64,000 bases of DNA, from assembly GCA_029783825.1 (NCBI GenBank), contig JAREIK010000751.1:689107-753106 (forward strand), given 5' to 3'. Source of the DNA: Sapria himalayana (taxonomy: Eukaryota > Streptophyta > Magnoliopsida > Malpighiales > Rafflesiaceae). Within the stretch, counting starts at the first letter, position 1, and each line of letters begins with the position of its first letter. This document shows positions 1 to 10,914 of this stretch, in pieces. A program made the translations under genes and the position numbers. The notes below the pieces were generated by a model that was not told the origin of the DNA, did no database searches, and saw nothing but the letters and a program-made list of their open reading frames with translations.

Positions 1-595
1 AGATGAAGAAGAATAATGAAAGGAAGAATAAACGAGGAAAAGAATGAAGAAAAAGAAGAACAACATAACAAATTAGAAGAATAAGATGATGTTGTTGTTG
101 ATGATGATGATGAACATGAAGAAGAAAAAAAGAAGAAAATGATGAAGAAACAAAAGAAGTAGAAGATGATTAAGAAGGAGAAAGAGAGGGAGAAGAAATA
201 GAAAAAGATGAAGAAGAAAGACTAGAAGGACAAGAAGAAGAATGAGAATAAAAAGACAAAAGGATAAGGAGTAGAAAAAGAAAAAGAAGAAAAAGATGAA
301 TATAAAAAAGAAGAACAATACAAATAAGGAGAAGAAGAAGAATATGATGATAGAGGAGGAGGAAGAGTAAGAGGAGGAGGAGGTGAAGAATTAGAAGAAG
401 AAGAAGAAGAAGAAGAATGAGAAGGAGGAGGAGGAGGAGGAGAATGAGGAATTGGATGAGGAGAAGAAAAAAAAAGAAGAATAAGAAGTAGAAGAAGAAG
501 AAGAAGAAGAAGAAGAAGTTGAATGAGAACAAGGAGATGTAAGAGAATAAAGTGGATAAGAAGAAGTAGAAGGAGAACAAAGAGATTTAAGAAAA
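1..595. repeat. Polypurine (GAA/GGA-rich) low-complexity tract, left part
   Basis: The + strand is almost entirely A and G, in GAA, GGA and GAT triplets, with few T and very few C. Long minus-strand reading frames rich in Ser, Phe and Leu arise only because TTA, CTA and TCA are rare on the + strand. The tract continues after the LINE at 5977, so the two parts look like one tract split by an insertion. Confidence 0.9.
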
Positions 596-644
596 TAAAG
601 GTCGAACATTATGCCATGATATCCCATACAGTGGACATGATATC

Positions 645-2181
645 TCATACGGAATGCATGAATGTTAGTTTGCTAAATAACATGATGCCATTGAATGAGA
701 ATCCGAATGCATTGAATGTTAAGCTCCTCCTAAATGATGACCCTTCTAATGGCATAAATACCATGTCTTCTATGGGAAATCCCAGACAAGGCATAGAACC
801 TATGAAGCATCTACCAGGCAGGAGAAGGGAATGGACGCCCATGACCCCAAAAGGCAAAAGAACAGATGCCCCCCTAGAACAACCGAATGGTGAGGATAGA
901 AATGGACACACCCAAAAATTTGGGAAAAACAAGGCTACTTCGTGCAGCATATTTGTGGGTAACAAGAGTTTTGTAAATACCACAAAACTGTCCTATATTT
1001 CCCCTAAATAGTCAAGTAATGTTTGCTTCAAAGTAAATAATTTATTACTCGGTATAGAGTAATGGAAGTATTGCCTTGTGGGATACTTCGTGACCAGAAA
1101 CCCTGGGCAAGTCTTGCTGAAAAGATTTATGGATGAACAGTGGGGAATCGCCCAAAAGTTATCCAGTACCCTAGTGGCTGGATAGTTTTTAAGTTCAGAA
1201 ACTCGGAAGAAATGGAACAAATTCTAAAAGGTTGGACCATTCTTAGTATTTGGCCATCCTCTGTAAGTCAAGCCATTTCCGGTTGGTTTCAACTAAGGTT
1301 TAAAAGAAATGGTGAAAATTCCAATATGGGTTAAACTCCCCAACTTTCCTATACACCTCTAGAACCCTGTGAGATTGAGCAAAGTAGCAAGTTGCTTTGG
1401 CCTGCCTTTGCACATGGACAAACTTACAACAAATATCTCAAAAATAGCATTCACAAGAATGCTAGTGGAGATCGACCTAAATGAAGAATTAACGGACGAA
1501 CTATCTTTTAACTTCCTGGATGGATCAAAAATAAACCAAATAGTACTGTATAAAAACCTTCCATTGCATTGTAACTTTTTCTCTGGTTTTGGACATTTAA
1601 CAACTGATTCCCAAGCGAAGAAAAAGCTGGATGCAGTCAATGAAAGTCCCACTGCTCCAAACAAGATGGAAGGAAGCAATGTTGAAGGCTCACTCTTAAA
1701 AGATGGACAATGCTCAGACGAATTAACAAAGGATGATGCCCAACCCATTCTGCCAGAAGATGAACCAATGGAGAAGAAAGAGGGAGGCTTCACACTTGTC
1801 AAAGCCAAGAAGAATAAGAGGGACCCTAGCCCAAGGGAGGGGCCATCCCTCAACCTTAGAAACAAAGCTAAGATGAAGGATCACACTGTTAATGGGTATG
1901 CCCACAATGGCTTGATATATGTTTTATTTAGGGGAACTCATAACCCCTTGAAAAATGAGATTCTGGACCTCTTTTTTTCTTCTGGAGTGTTTTGTTGGAA
2001 TATTGGAGGGTTGTATTGGGAGAGAGCTTTAAGGCCCTCCCTTCCACAGTTTCTAAGGGCTTTATGGAAAGAGGTAGGGATACCTCTAGAAAGATGTGCT
2101 TCAATGATGGCATGGTTTTCTGTTGGAAATAAAATGCAAAATATGAAAATCAGGCAAAAATCAAATCTGCTTGAATTTTAA
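645..2181 (+). pseudogene. LINE ORF1 remnant (DUF4283 / zinc-knuckle nucleic-acid-binding protein)
   Basis: In intact plant LINEs this protein binds the element RNA. Visible pieces: an N-terminal segment in the frame ending at 1011; a DUF4283-like segment spread over two frames, with VGYFVTRNPGQ near 1077-1110 and YPSGWIVFKFRNSEEM in the frame starting 1140; then a third frame from 1369 with FGLPLHMDKLT, ARxxVEIDL-like FTRMLVEIDLNEEL and LPLHCNFFSGFGHLTTDS. The last is the usual CxxC...GH...C knuckle with the second and last Cys lost. A charged linker (KKNKRDPSPREG) follows. At least two frameshifts and stops separate the pieces, so it cannot make the full protein. The family call is firm; the start is not. 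Confidence 0.75.
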
Positions 2182-2189
2182 TAAATACT

Positions 2190-3460
2190 ATTGGAAACAG
2201 TAGGTTTATCTGACTGTATGCATAGTATCCTCCCAAGATTCAATATTACCTCGTGTTGTACACAAGTTTTTCAATGTAAATAGAGAAAATGTAAATGTGC
2301 TTATGGTACACAATGTTTGGATGAATGTATTGGAGACTTGGTTTGTATTTAAAATAGTCGCTAGGTATTGCAATGAAGAAGGTCTGAATCTTCTAGGACA
2401 AACTATGATGATTGCATGGAACTTTGCTTGCTATATACCTAAGATTGTAAAGGATAATATCTACTAGAGGATACCTAACGATCTCATGACCAATGAAAAT
2501 AGGTCACCTAATTTGAATGTGCTACTTTTAGATCTTGTGAATGGCTGCATGGGGGTTTGGGGTTCTTCTCATGCATGCTAGGAGGACATACAGGGCTATG
2601 TATAGTAGTTGATGCAATGGTTTATGTACCTGAAAATCTAAAGGGGGAAAGTCAAATATATGAGAGATATGCTATTGAATGTAAAAATGTAATGCATGTA
2701 ACGCGAAATGTAAAAGTGTCAGTATTGTATGAGATATGGGGAACCTACTGTAAGGGTAGTTGGATTTATGTAACCAGTTGAATATGCATAAGGGGATGGG
2801 AAGATGCTTGCTCTGAATGTCATGTAATGCTTAACAGTAACTTTTCTCGTAATCTCCTCGTCGAGAGCATAAAACAGAAATATATTCACTCAACAAAGAA
2901 ATGCATGCTATCTCTGCTTGATATGTGTAACTGCATGGGGGTGTTCTCAGGATGTATGGTACGCATGAGTGGCATATGGTGGTTATACTTGGGATTTGAT
3001 GCATGAAGAGGAGACATGATGTAAGGGTATCCTTGTATGGAACTGTGGGGACAATGTAATTCGGTATGAAAAAAAGGAGGCTCCGCCACAAGAGAGTTTG
3101 GGGAGACATTGTAAGGGTACTCAAAACCATGCAAAGGGCTTATGTAAGGGGAGTGCTAATCTAAATGTAAAGGCGGTGCAAGTGACAAGGATGGAATATA
3201 TGCGATCATGTAGTGCTATTCATTGTAAAAGGGGGGGATGCAAGGGTTGTCTTAAACTTGTAAATGCGGGCAAGTGTAAGTGGAGAGGCTGACGCATCAG
3301 AAATTACTATAAAATGAATGTAAGGGTGGAATATGTCATAAGGGTGGCATATGTGAGAGTCTACAGTGCTAAGTGGGGAATATATGTATGCTATGACGAA
3401 TGTTATATAACAACAAAAAGAATTACACTCGGTAATCAAGATAAATCTTTTAGTAGATGG
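2190..3460 (+). other. Non-coding spacer between LINE ORF1 and endonuclease
   Basis: About 1.3 kb with no domain that I recognise in either strand. It is G-richer than its surroundings and contains several copies of the word TGTAAGGG or close variants (near 2751, 3020, 3105, 3144, 3311). It may be a long inter-ORF spacer or an older insertion; no terminal repeats are seen. Short frames here (2557-2781, 3098-3292) show no family signature. Confidence 0.5.
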
Positions 3461-3464
3461 TCTT

Positions 3465-4250
3465 ATGAAGATTACTTCGTGAAACATTAGGGGCTTTAAT
3501 TTCCCACTCAAACATAAGAAGATTCTTAGGCTGTTCAACGCCTATAGGATAGACTTATTCACAGTTATAGAGGCTAAACTAAATGAAGAAAAATTATCTC
3601 GTCTTATGAAAACAAAATTTCAGAGCTACAAGGCCCTTGATAACTTTCTCACCCACAGGAATGGTAGAATATTGGTCCTGTGGGATGATCAAATGGTGAA
3701 GTTAGAACTCCTCTCCTTCCCAACACATCTTTCTTCAAGCATGGGACATAGAGAGAAGGGTAACTTTTAAACTGTCAATCATATACGGCTTGCACTCGAT
3801 CTCAAGTAGGAAACCATTATGAAAAGACTTGATAGAGAAAGGTAGAACTCACTCTTCCCCATGGGTGGTTGTGGAAGACCTCAATTCCCCACTCTCTGGA
3901 TTAGATAAAGTGGAAGGTAGAATAGTCACAAATTATGAGTGTCAAGACACTCTTAACTGCACCTCAACCTTAAACCTTGAAGACCTGCCTTCGTCCGGTG
4001 ATTTTTTCACCTAGACCAATGGTATGATATCTAGTAAGATAGATAGGACAATGGGGAATGGAGAGTTGTCAAATTTGAGGTTAGATAGTCATGTTAGATT
4101 CCTAAGCCTAGGAATATTTTCAAACCATTGTTTAATGGTGTCATCTACCGAATCTGACGATAAAGGGAGGAAAATCCCCTTCAAATTCTGTAATATGTGG
4201 ACTTCCCGCAAAGATTTCATTTCTATACTTTTCAAATACTGGAAATAAGA
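3465..4250 (+). pseudogene. LINE ORF2 endonuclease domain remnant
   Basis: This is the APE-type endonuclease (exonuclease/endonuclease/phosphatase fold) that nicks target DNA for target-primed reverse transcription. It begins MKITS-stop-NIRGFNFP, the usual TWNIRGLN start with Trp changed to stop at 3480-3482 (TGG to TGA). Then come FTVIEAKLNEEKL (metal-binding Glu segment), RILVLWDD, and in another frame PWVVVEDLNSPLSGLDK, where family members usually have GDFN, so the Gly and Phe are altered. LPSSGDFFT-stop-TNG carries a second Trp-to-stop change at 4012-4014, followed by SKIDR. Both stops fit G-to-A decay of TGG codons. The domain order and motifs leave little doubt on family; the protein is dead. 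Confidence 0.85.
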
Positions 4251-4396
4251 AACCCAAGTGTCTTCTATGTTTTAGCTGGTCAAAAAACTAAAATCTCTCA
4301 AAGACCCATTAAAAAAGTTGAATGAAAAACACCACGCACACATTAGTACAAGGGTAGTTCTAGCTAGGAAAAGCCTTAAAAGAGCTGCAAGCTGAA

Positions 4397-5460
4397 ATGC
4401 TGCAACACCCTAAGCATGGACTAAAGGAGGAAGAAATTTCTTCCAAAATCAAGTTAAGGATTCTAGAAGAAGTCGAACTATCCTTCCTTAGACATAAGGC
4501 AAAAATCAACTACATTAGGCAAGGTGATAGATGCACCAGATTTTTTCATGCCCTAAAGAGTTCTAAAATCCAAAAAAGTAAGATTATTTCCATTCTTAAA
4601 GATGACGAAACTTTCACTACTTCAACGGATGAAATAGTGGATACTTTGTCCTCATATTATATGGGTCTCCTAGGCTCCACAAGCAGAATTGAGTAGATAA
4701 ATGAACAAGTCATAAATAAGGGTAGAATACTCCAAGAAATGGATCACAAGCTTGTGTCCTTATCCTTCCCTAATGAAGAAATAAAGGATGCCCTCTTTAC
4801 AATGGACAACTCGAAATCACCCGGCCCCGACAGATTTACTACAAAATTCTATAAGTCTTCTTGGAGTTACATTGGTGCCGATGTCAAGGCAATAAATAGC
4901 TTCTTCCACTCCTGAAGAATGCTACGCCAAATGAATCATGCTTATATTTCCTTAATACACAAGACATCGCATGCATCAATAGTCAAAGATTATAGACCCA
5001 TCTCATGTTGTAATTTGGTCTATAAAATCATAGAGAAACTTATATCATTTCGTTTAAAGTTAGTGATGGGCATCATAATCGACCCAGCCCAAGGCGACTA
5101 TGTGAAAGAAAGATTAATCTTCGATAACTTTCTTCTTGTGCAAGAATTGATTAGAAGATACGCACGGAGAAGAATTTCTCCAAGATGCTTCCTAAAATAG
5201 ATATACAAAAGCCTTCGACACGGTTGAATGGGAATTTGTAAAAGAAGTCCATGGATTAAACTATCCAAAATATTTTATTGAAATAATATATGAATGTATA
5301 AGCACAACATCTTACTCCATTGCCATAAATGAAAAGTTTCATGGACTTTTCAAAGGCAATAGAGGCCTTAGGCAAGGAGATCTCATTTCCCCCTACCTCT
5401 TTATCTTATGTATGGAATACCTCTCAAGACAACTGAACATGACAATAGCGTCGAATCTCT
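4397..5460 (+). pseudogene. LINE ORF2 reverse transcriptase remnant
   Basis: The reverse transcriptase copies LINE RNA at the nicked target. Before the catalytic core lies INYIRQGDRCTRFFHALK (4505-4560), typical of plant LINE ORF2. The fingers segment has NSKSPGPDRFTTKFY (SPGPDG with Gly to Arg), then after a stop at 4915-4917 come YISLIHK and DYRPISCCNLVYKIIEKL. After a frameshift near 5196 the palm motif IDIQKAFDTVEWEFV appears, with the catalytic Asp region kept, then GNRGLRQGDLISPYLFILCMEYL. The FADD catalytic box that should follow within about 60 residues is missing, because sequence downstream of about 5450 jumps to the zf-RVT region. This looks like an internal deletion of several hundred bases. 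Confidence 0.9.
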
Positions 5461-5469
5461 TTTCTTTTC

Positions 5470-5910
5470 ATCCATGATTTGATCCTTTAAAATCTATTTG
5501 GAAAAAATAGTACGTGCCCAAGCACGCAATCTATCTTTGGATAGCTTAACACAAGAGACTTAGAACGAAAGACCAATCCTTCATAAACCTGGATAACATA
5601 TTTTGTGAATTCTATAGTTGTCTAGAAATGATGCCTCATCTATTTTTTTAATTGATGTTACTCAAATGTTGTGTGGACCGAACTCAAAAACTACATTGGG
5701 ATAAAAGATGCTGCTATTTTTAAATGCTTTAAAGATGACAATGCAAAAGGTAGCCCAAAATACATGGTGTACAAAGCAACTTTTGCAGTGCGGTATACTA
5801 CATATGAAGGGAAAGGAATAGAAGGCTCTTCGAAGGCAAATCTCAGGATGTTGGTTTTTTAGCTTGGAAAATTAAAACATAAATTTATTTTGTAGTTCAC
5901 AAAGAATGTA
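5470..5910 (+). pseudogene. LINE ORF2 C-terminal part (zf-RVT-like and tail)
   Basis: After the deletion the sequence reads as a zf-RVT domain, common at the C-terminus of plant LINE ORF2: SIWKK-stop-YVPKHAIYLWIA-stop-HKRLRTKDQS between about 5495 and 5575, with two in-frame stops. The frame at 5671-5862 (WTELKNYIGIKDAAIFKCF) matches the usual tail. A frameshift near 5815 brings RNRRLFEGKSQ into another frame. No catalytic role is known for this tail. The assignment rests on pattern and position. Confidence 0.7.
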
Positions 5911-6412
5911 GTGCTTTGAAACTTGTATAGCTTATACATAATTTTTGATAGTACTTTTATTACTTATCAAAAAAAAGATGAAAAAGAAGAGAAATAAAAA
6001 GATGATATTGATGATGATGAAGAAGGACAAAGACATTAAAATCAGAATAAGATGAAGAAAAAGAAAAAATAAGTAGCAAAAAAAATGAAGGATAAGAGGA
6101 ATGATAAGAAGAAAAAAAAAGAATGATGATAATAATAATAATAATATAATAATAATAATAATAATAATAAGAAGTAGGAGGAGGATGAGGAGAGGAGGGG
6201 AAAGAAGTAGGAAAAAGAAGAAGATGCACAATAAGTAAATAAAAAATTAGTTGGAGACTAAGAAGAATAAGAAGAAGATGATGAAGAATGAGAAGAAGAA
6301 TGAGGAGTAGAAGAAAAAGTAGAAGAAAAAGGAGAAGAGTAAAAAAAAAGAAAAAAAAGTTAAAGAAGAAGAGAAATAAAAAAAAGAAAAAGAAGTAGAA
6401 TAAGAAAAAGAA

Positions 6413-6450
<38 letters not shown>

Positions 6451-8472
6451 GAGAAGAGTTGGAGGAGAACAAGAAGAATAAGAAAAAAAACAAAGATGAG
6501 AAGAACAAAAATGAAGTAGAAGGAGGTGGAGGAGGAGGAGGAAGAAGAGGAGATGCAAAAGAATAAATAGAAGAAGAATAAAAGTAAAAATAATAATAAT
6601 AATAATAATGAGAAGAAGGAGAATAAAAATATGAATATGATGATTATGATTATGAAAAAAAAGAAGAACGATAAAGAAGAAGTCGAATAAAAAGAATAAA
6701 AATAAGATGATGTTGAAGAAGTCGTAAAAGTATATTAAAAAGAAGAAGTTAAAGATGAAAAAGAAAAATAAAAAAGTTGAAGATGAAGAAGATAAAGATG
6801 GAGAATAAAAAATAAGAAGAAAAATAATAATAATAATAATAATAAGAGGAAAATTGAGAAGAAACAGAAGAAGAAAAATAATAATAATAATGGGAAGAAG
6901 AAGAAGATGATGATGATGATGAAAAATAGGAATAGGAGGAGGTGGTGGAGGTGGAGGTGGGGAATAAGAACAAAAAGGAGGAAGAGAAAGAGAAGGAGAA
7001 TAATAATAATAATAATAATAATAATAGTAATAAGAAGAAGAACAAGAAAAAGAATAAGAAGAACAAGAAAAAGAAGAAGAAGAACAAGAAAAAGAAGAAA
7101 AAGAAGAAGAAAGAAAAGGAGAAAAAGATTGGGAAGATGGAGGAGAATAAGAATAAACAAAAGAAGAAAAAGAATAAGAATGAACATAATAAAAAAAAAT
7201 AAGAAGAAGAAAATGATGATCAAGAAAAAGAATAAAAAAAGAATAAGATGAACAAGAATACAAATAATAAGTAAAAGAAGATGACGACAATGAAGAAGTC
7301 ATAGAAGAAGAAGATGATGATGAAGAAGAAGAAGTGATGATGAAGATAAAGAAGAAGTTGATAAAGTTGAAGAAGAAGAAAAGGAAAATGATGATGAAGA
7401 GGAAGAAGAAGATAAAAATGACTACAAAGAGGAAGAAAAAGATAAAAATGAAGAAGAAGAAGAAAGACAAATGAGAAGAAAAAGAAGTAGAAGAATAAGA
7501 AGGAGGAGGAGGAGGAGAGGAAGAAAAAAGAAAAAAAGGAACTGAATAAAAAGAAGAAGAAGAAAAAGAAGAAGAAGAAGAAGACAAAGTAATAGATGCT
7601 AAAGCCTAAGAAGAAGAAGAAGAAAAAGAAGAAGAAGAATAAGAAGAATAAGAAGAAGAAGAAGAATAATAATAATAATAAGATAATAAGAATAAGAAGA
7701 AAAAAAATAATAATAATAATACTAATAAATATAAGTAGAAAAAGAAATAGAAGAAGAATAATAATAGAAATAAAAAATATATAAAGAAGAAGAAGTAGTA
7801 GTAGGAGAATAAGAAGAAGAATAAAAATAAGAAAGAGAAATAGGAGGTGGAGGAGAATAAGAAAAATAAGAAGAAAAGAAAGGAAAAGAGGAATAAGAAG
7901 GAGATGCAAAATAATAATGTGAATAAGAAGAAGAAAGTGTTGTAACTAAATAAGAAGAATAAAAAGAATGAGGAGAAAAAGAAAAAGAAGAATGAGGAGA
8001 AAAAGAAAAATAATAAGGAGAATAAGAAAAAGATGGAGGATGATGATGAAGAAAAAGAAGAAGTCAAAGAAGAAGAGGAAGATGAAGAAGAGGTCATACA
8101 AGTAGATGAAAAAAATGAAATTGAAAAAGAATGAGAAAAAAATAAGAAAAAGAAGATGAAGAAGATGATAAAGAAGAAGATGAAGAAAATGAAAAAGAAG
8201 AAGTTAATATTGTTGATGATGATGATGGAGAATAATTAGAAAAAGATGAACAATAAGAAAAATGGAGAAGAAAAATAAAAACAAGTAGAAGAAGAATAAA
8301 AAAAACACAGAAAAGAATATGAAGATGCTAATGATATAAAGATTATAAAGAATTAAAAAAAAGAAAATAAAGAAAAAGAAGAAAAAAAGGAAAAGAAAAA
8401 AAAGAATAAGGAGAATAATATTAATAATAATAATAAGTAGAAGAGAAGAGAATGATAAAAAAGAAGAAGAAA

Positions 8473-8574
8473 TAATAGTAGTAGTAGTAGTAGTATTAGT
8501 AGAAGGAGAAGATGAAGAATAAGAAATAATATTAGTAGTAGTAGTAGTAGTAGTAGAAGGAGAAGATGAATAAT
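8473..8574. repeat. Duplicated (AGT)n plus purine block, 54 bp period
   Basis: Two runs of AGT triplets, each followed by agaaggagaagatgaa (at 8501 and 8555), form a two-copy tandem repeat inside the polypurine tract. Confidence 0.75.
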
Positions 8575-9721
8575 AAAAATAATAATAATAATAATAATAA
8601 GAAGAAGAACAAAAATGAGAAGAAGAAGAAAAAAAAAGAATAAGGAGCATAAGAAGCAAAACAACAAAAATACGAAGAAGAAGAATGATGAAAATAAAAA
8701 ATAAAAATAAGATGAAAAAAAAGAAGAAGAATGAGAGGAGGATAAAAAGGAGGAGGAGAATGTGCAGAAAATAATAATAATAATAATAGTAAGAATAAAA
8801 AAAGATGAATAAGACGAAGAAGAAGATGAAATAAAAAGTAGAGGAACAAGAAAAATGCAAAGAAGAAGAACTAGAAAAAGAAAAAGAAAAAGAAAAAAGA
8901 GAGGATGAAGAATAAAAAGAAGAAGGGGAAGAAGAAGAAAAAGAAGAAGAATGGAAAGAAGAAGAAGAAGAGAAATCAAGAGAAGAAGAAAAAGAAAGAG
9001 AAGAATAAGAAAAAAAATAAGAATGAGAAGAAGAAGAATAATAATAATAATAATATAATAATAATAAACTAGAGGAGGAGGAGGAGGAAAAGGATAAAAA
9101 GAAGAAGAAAAAAAAAGAATGTGAAGAAGAAGAAAAAGAATGTGAAGAAAAAGGAGAAAAAGAAAAAGAAAAAGAAAGAAAAAGGAGAAGAAGAAGAAAA
9201 ATAAGAAGAAGATGAAGGAGAATAAGAAGAAAAATAAGAAGAAGATGAAGGAGAATAAGAAGAAGAACAAAAAGAATAAGAAGATTATGATATGAAGAAG
9301 AAAAAGAAAAAGAACTAGGTGAACAAGAATTCAAAGAAGAAGAAAACAAAGATGTAGATGAAGAATAAGTTATTAAAGAAGAAAAAAAAGTTGAAGTAAA
9401 AGAAGAATAAAAGAAGAAGAAAAAAATGATGATAAAAAAGAAGAAGAAGAAAATAAAGAAGTAAAAGAAGAAGATGAAGTATAACAAAAAGAAGAAGAGG
9501 AAGTATAACAAAAAGAAGAAGAATAAAAAAATGAAGAAGTTGAATACAACACATATGTTGTAGAAGAAGAAAGAGAAAGAGAAGAAAAGAAGTAGAAGAA
9601 AAAGAAATAGAATAAGTAGGAGGAGGAGGAGGAGGAGAAGGAGAAGAAGAAAAAAAAGGAGGAAAAGAGAAAGAAGAAAGAAAGGAAAGAGCATAATAAT
9701 AATAATAACAATAACAATAAC

Positions 9722-9752
<31 letters not shown>

Positions 9753-9854
9753 TAGAGAAGAATAAGAAGAAGAAAAAGAAGATGGAGGATAAGAAAAAAA
9801 AGAGGAGGAGGAGGAGGAGGAGAAGTAGTAGAAAAAGAAGAAAGAGAAGAAAAA

Positions 9855-9996
9855 GATGAAGAAAAAGAAGAAGATCAAGAAGAAGAATAAGAAGAAAAAA
9901 TTAAAAAGAAAAAGATAAAAAAGAAGATGAAGAAAAAGAAGAAGATCAAGAAGAAGAATAAGAAGAAAAAATTAAAAAGAAAAAGATAAAAAAGAA
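9855..9996. repeat. 71 bp tandem duplication in polypurine tract
   Basis: The block starting gatgaagaaaaagaagaaga at 9855 is repeated at 9926 with, as far as I can read, no differences. This indicates a recent duplication within an older tract. Confidence 0.85.
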
Positions 9997-10222
9997 GAAG
10001 AATATTGAGATGAAAAAGAATGAGGATAAAAATAAGTAGAAGAAAGAGATTTAAAAGAATAAGAAGAAGAATAATGATAAAAAGAGATGAATAGGGAGAA
10101 AATAAAAAGAATAAGAAAAAGAAGATGGAGAATAAGAAGATTAAGAAGAAGAAGATGATGATGATGATGAATAAAATCAAGAAGATAAAGAAAAAAAAAG
10201 AAGAGAAATATGAAAAAAATAT

Positions 10223-10318
10223 GTAGAAGTAGATGAAGAAAATTGTGTAGAAGTAGATGAAGAAAATTGTGTAGAAGTAGATAAAGAAAAAGGTGTAGAA
10301 GTAGATGAAGAAAAAGAA
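10223..10318. repeat. 24 bp minisatellite, four copies
   Basis: Units starting gtagaagtagat occur at 10223, 10247, 10271 and 10295, an exact 24-base spacing with few substitutions. The period is a multiple of three, as in the surrounding triplet-structured DNA. Confidence 0.85.
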
Positions 10319-10654
10319 GTTGTATAAGAATAATAAAAATAAGAAGAAAAAAAAGGAAAAAAAAGGAAATATGATGAAAAAGATGATGAAAAAGAAAAAC
10401 AACAAGAAAAACAAGAAGAAAAAAATAGAAATATAAGAATGAGATGTTGAAGATGAAGAAAAAGAAAAGAAGAAGAAGAACAACAAAAAGAAGAACAAGA
10501 TGAAAATAATGAATAGGGAGAAGAAAAAGAAAGAGAAGAATAAGAAGAAGAAGAAAGATAAGAATAAGAAGGAGAAAGTGAAGGATAGTGAAAGACTAGA
10601 TCTTCAATTGTATGTTGAGGGAGGAACTTATGGAAATAAGTAAAGTCTAATTGT

Positions 10655-10758
10655 ATGTTGCATATTTTAGAAAATATGTAGCAGAGTGTTAAGATATTTG
10701 AAATCTACATGGTGTCATGTTAATGAATATGTTGCATATTTTAGAAAATATGTAGCAG
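10655..10758. repeat. 30 bp direct repeat, 74 bp apart
   Basis: The block starting atgttgcatattttagaaaa at 10655-10684 recurs at 10729-10758 with no visible change. It lies in the transition from polypurine DNA to Athila-related DNA. A second pair (agactagatcttca) is near 10593 and 10842. Confidence 0.7.
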
Positions 10759-10914
10759 AATGTAAAGAAAATTAAGGAAGAACTATAAAAAAATTAATTC
10801 CATATGTATAGGAGTTGTGGAAGAGGTTGGAAAGTTTGAAGACTAGATCTTCAAACTCTTGGAAAAAGTAATGAAAGGCATGGAAGTTGGATTGATGGGA
10901 AGCATTGACTCCTT

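Larger units (their letters stand above)
600..5976 (+). mobile_element. Decayed plant LINE (L1-type non-LTR retrotransposon)
   Basis: Order along the + strand: ORF1 with DUF4283-like and zinc-knuckle-like segments, an endonuclease domain, a reverse transcriptase, a zf-RVT-like segment and a C-terminal tail. The 3' end is a short A run (about 5969-5976) that passes straight into GAAAAAG-rich DNA. Both sides are polypurine, so the insertion is inside that tract, and no target-site duplication can be told from the low-complexity flanks. Reading frames hold many stops and frameshifts, and the stretch between RT and zf-RVT is deleted. The 5' boundary is placed where the purine bias ends and is uncertain by about 50 bases. 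Confidence 0.85.
5977..10580. repeat. Polypurine (GAA/GAG/AAT-rich) low-complexity tract, right part, 4.6 kb
   Basis: The + strand is dominated by A and G for 4.6 kb, with scattered T (AAT, GAT, TAA runs) and very little C. There is a clear three-base texture: GAA, GGA, GAT and AAT triplets. Local (AAT)n and (GAT)n microsatellites occur, for example at 6410-6450, 6585-6610, 6990-7030, 8576-8600 and 9695-9752. Minus-strand frames of up to 496 codons are composition artefacts. I see no gene. Such long purine strands can adopt triplex (H-DNA) structures; that is inference. Confidence 0.93.

Noticed and set aside
2740..3330. TGTAAGGG words as interstitial telomere repeats
   Set aside because: The words are not in tandem and do not match the plant TTTAGGG repeat.
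6907..7251. Plus-strand Lys/Arg/Asn-rich frames that look like a basic nuclear protein
   Set aside because: Direct translation of GAA/AAT triplet DNA with no start context, domain or conservation evidence.
5932..10498. Very long minus-strand reading frames (up to 496 codons) rich in Ser, Phe, Leu, Tyr
   Set aside because: They follow from the polypurine composition, which removes minus-strand stop codons. They are low-complexity, overlap each other in several frames and have no domain.
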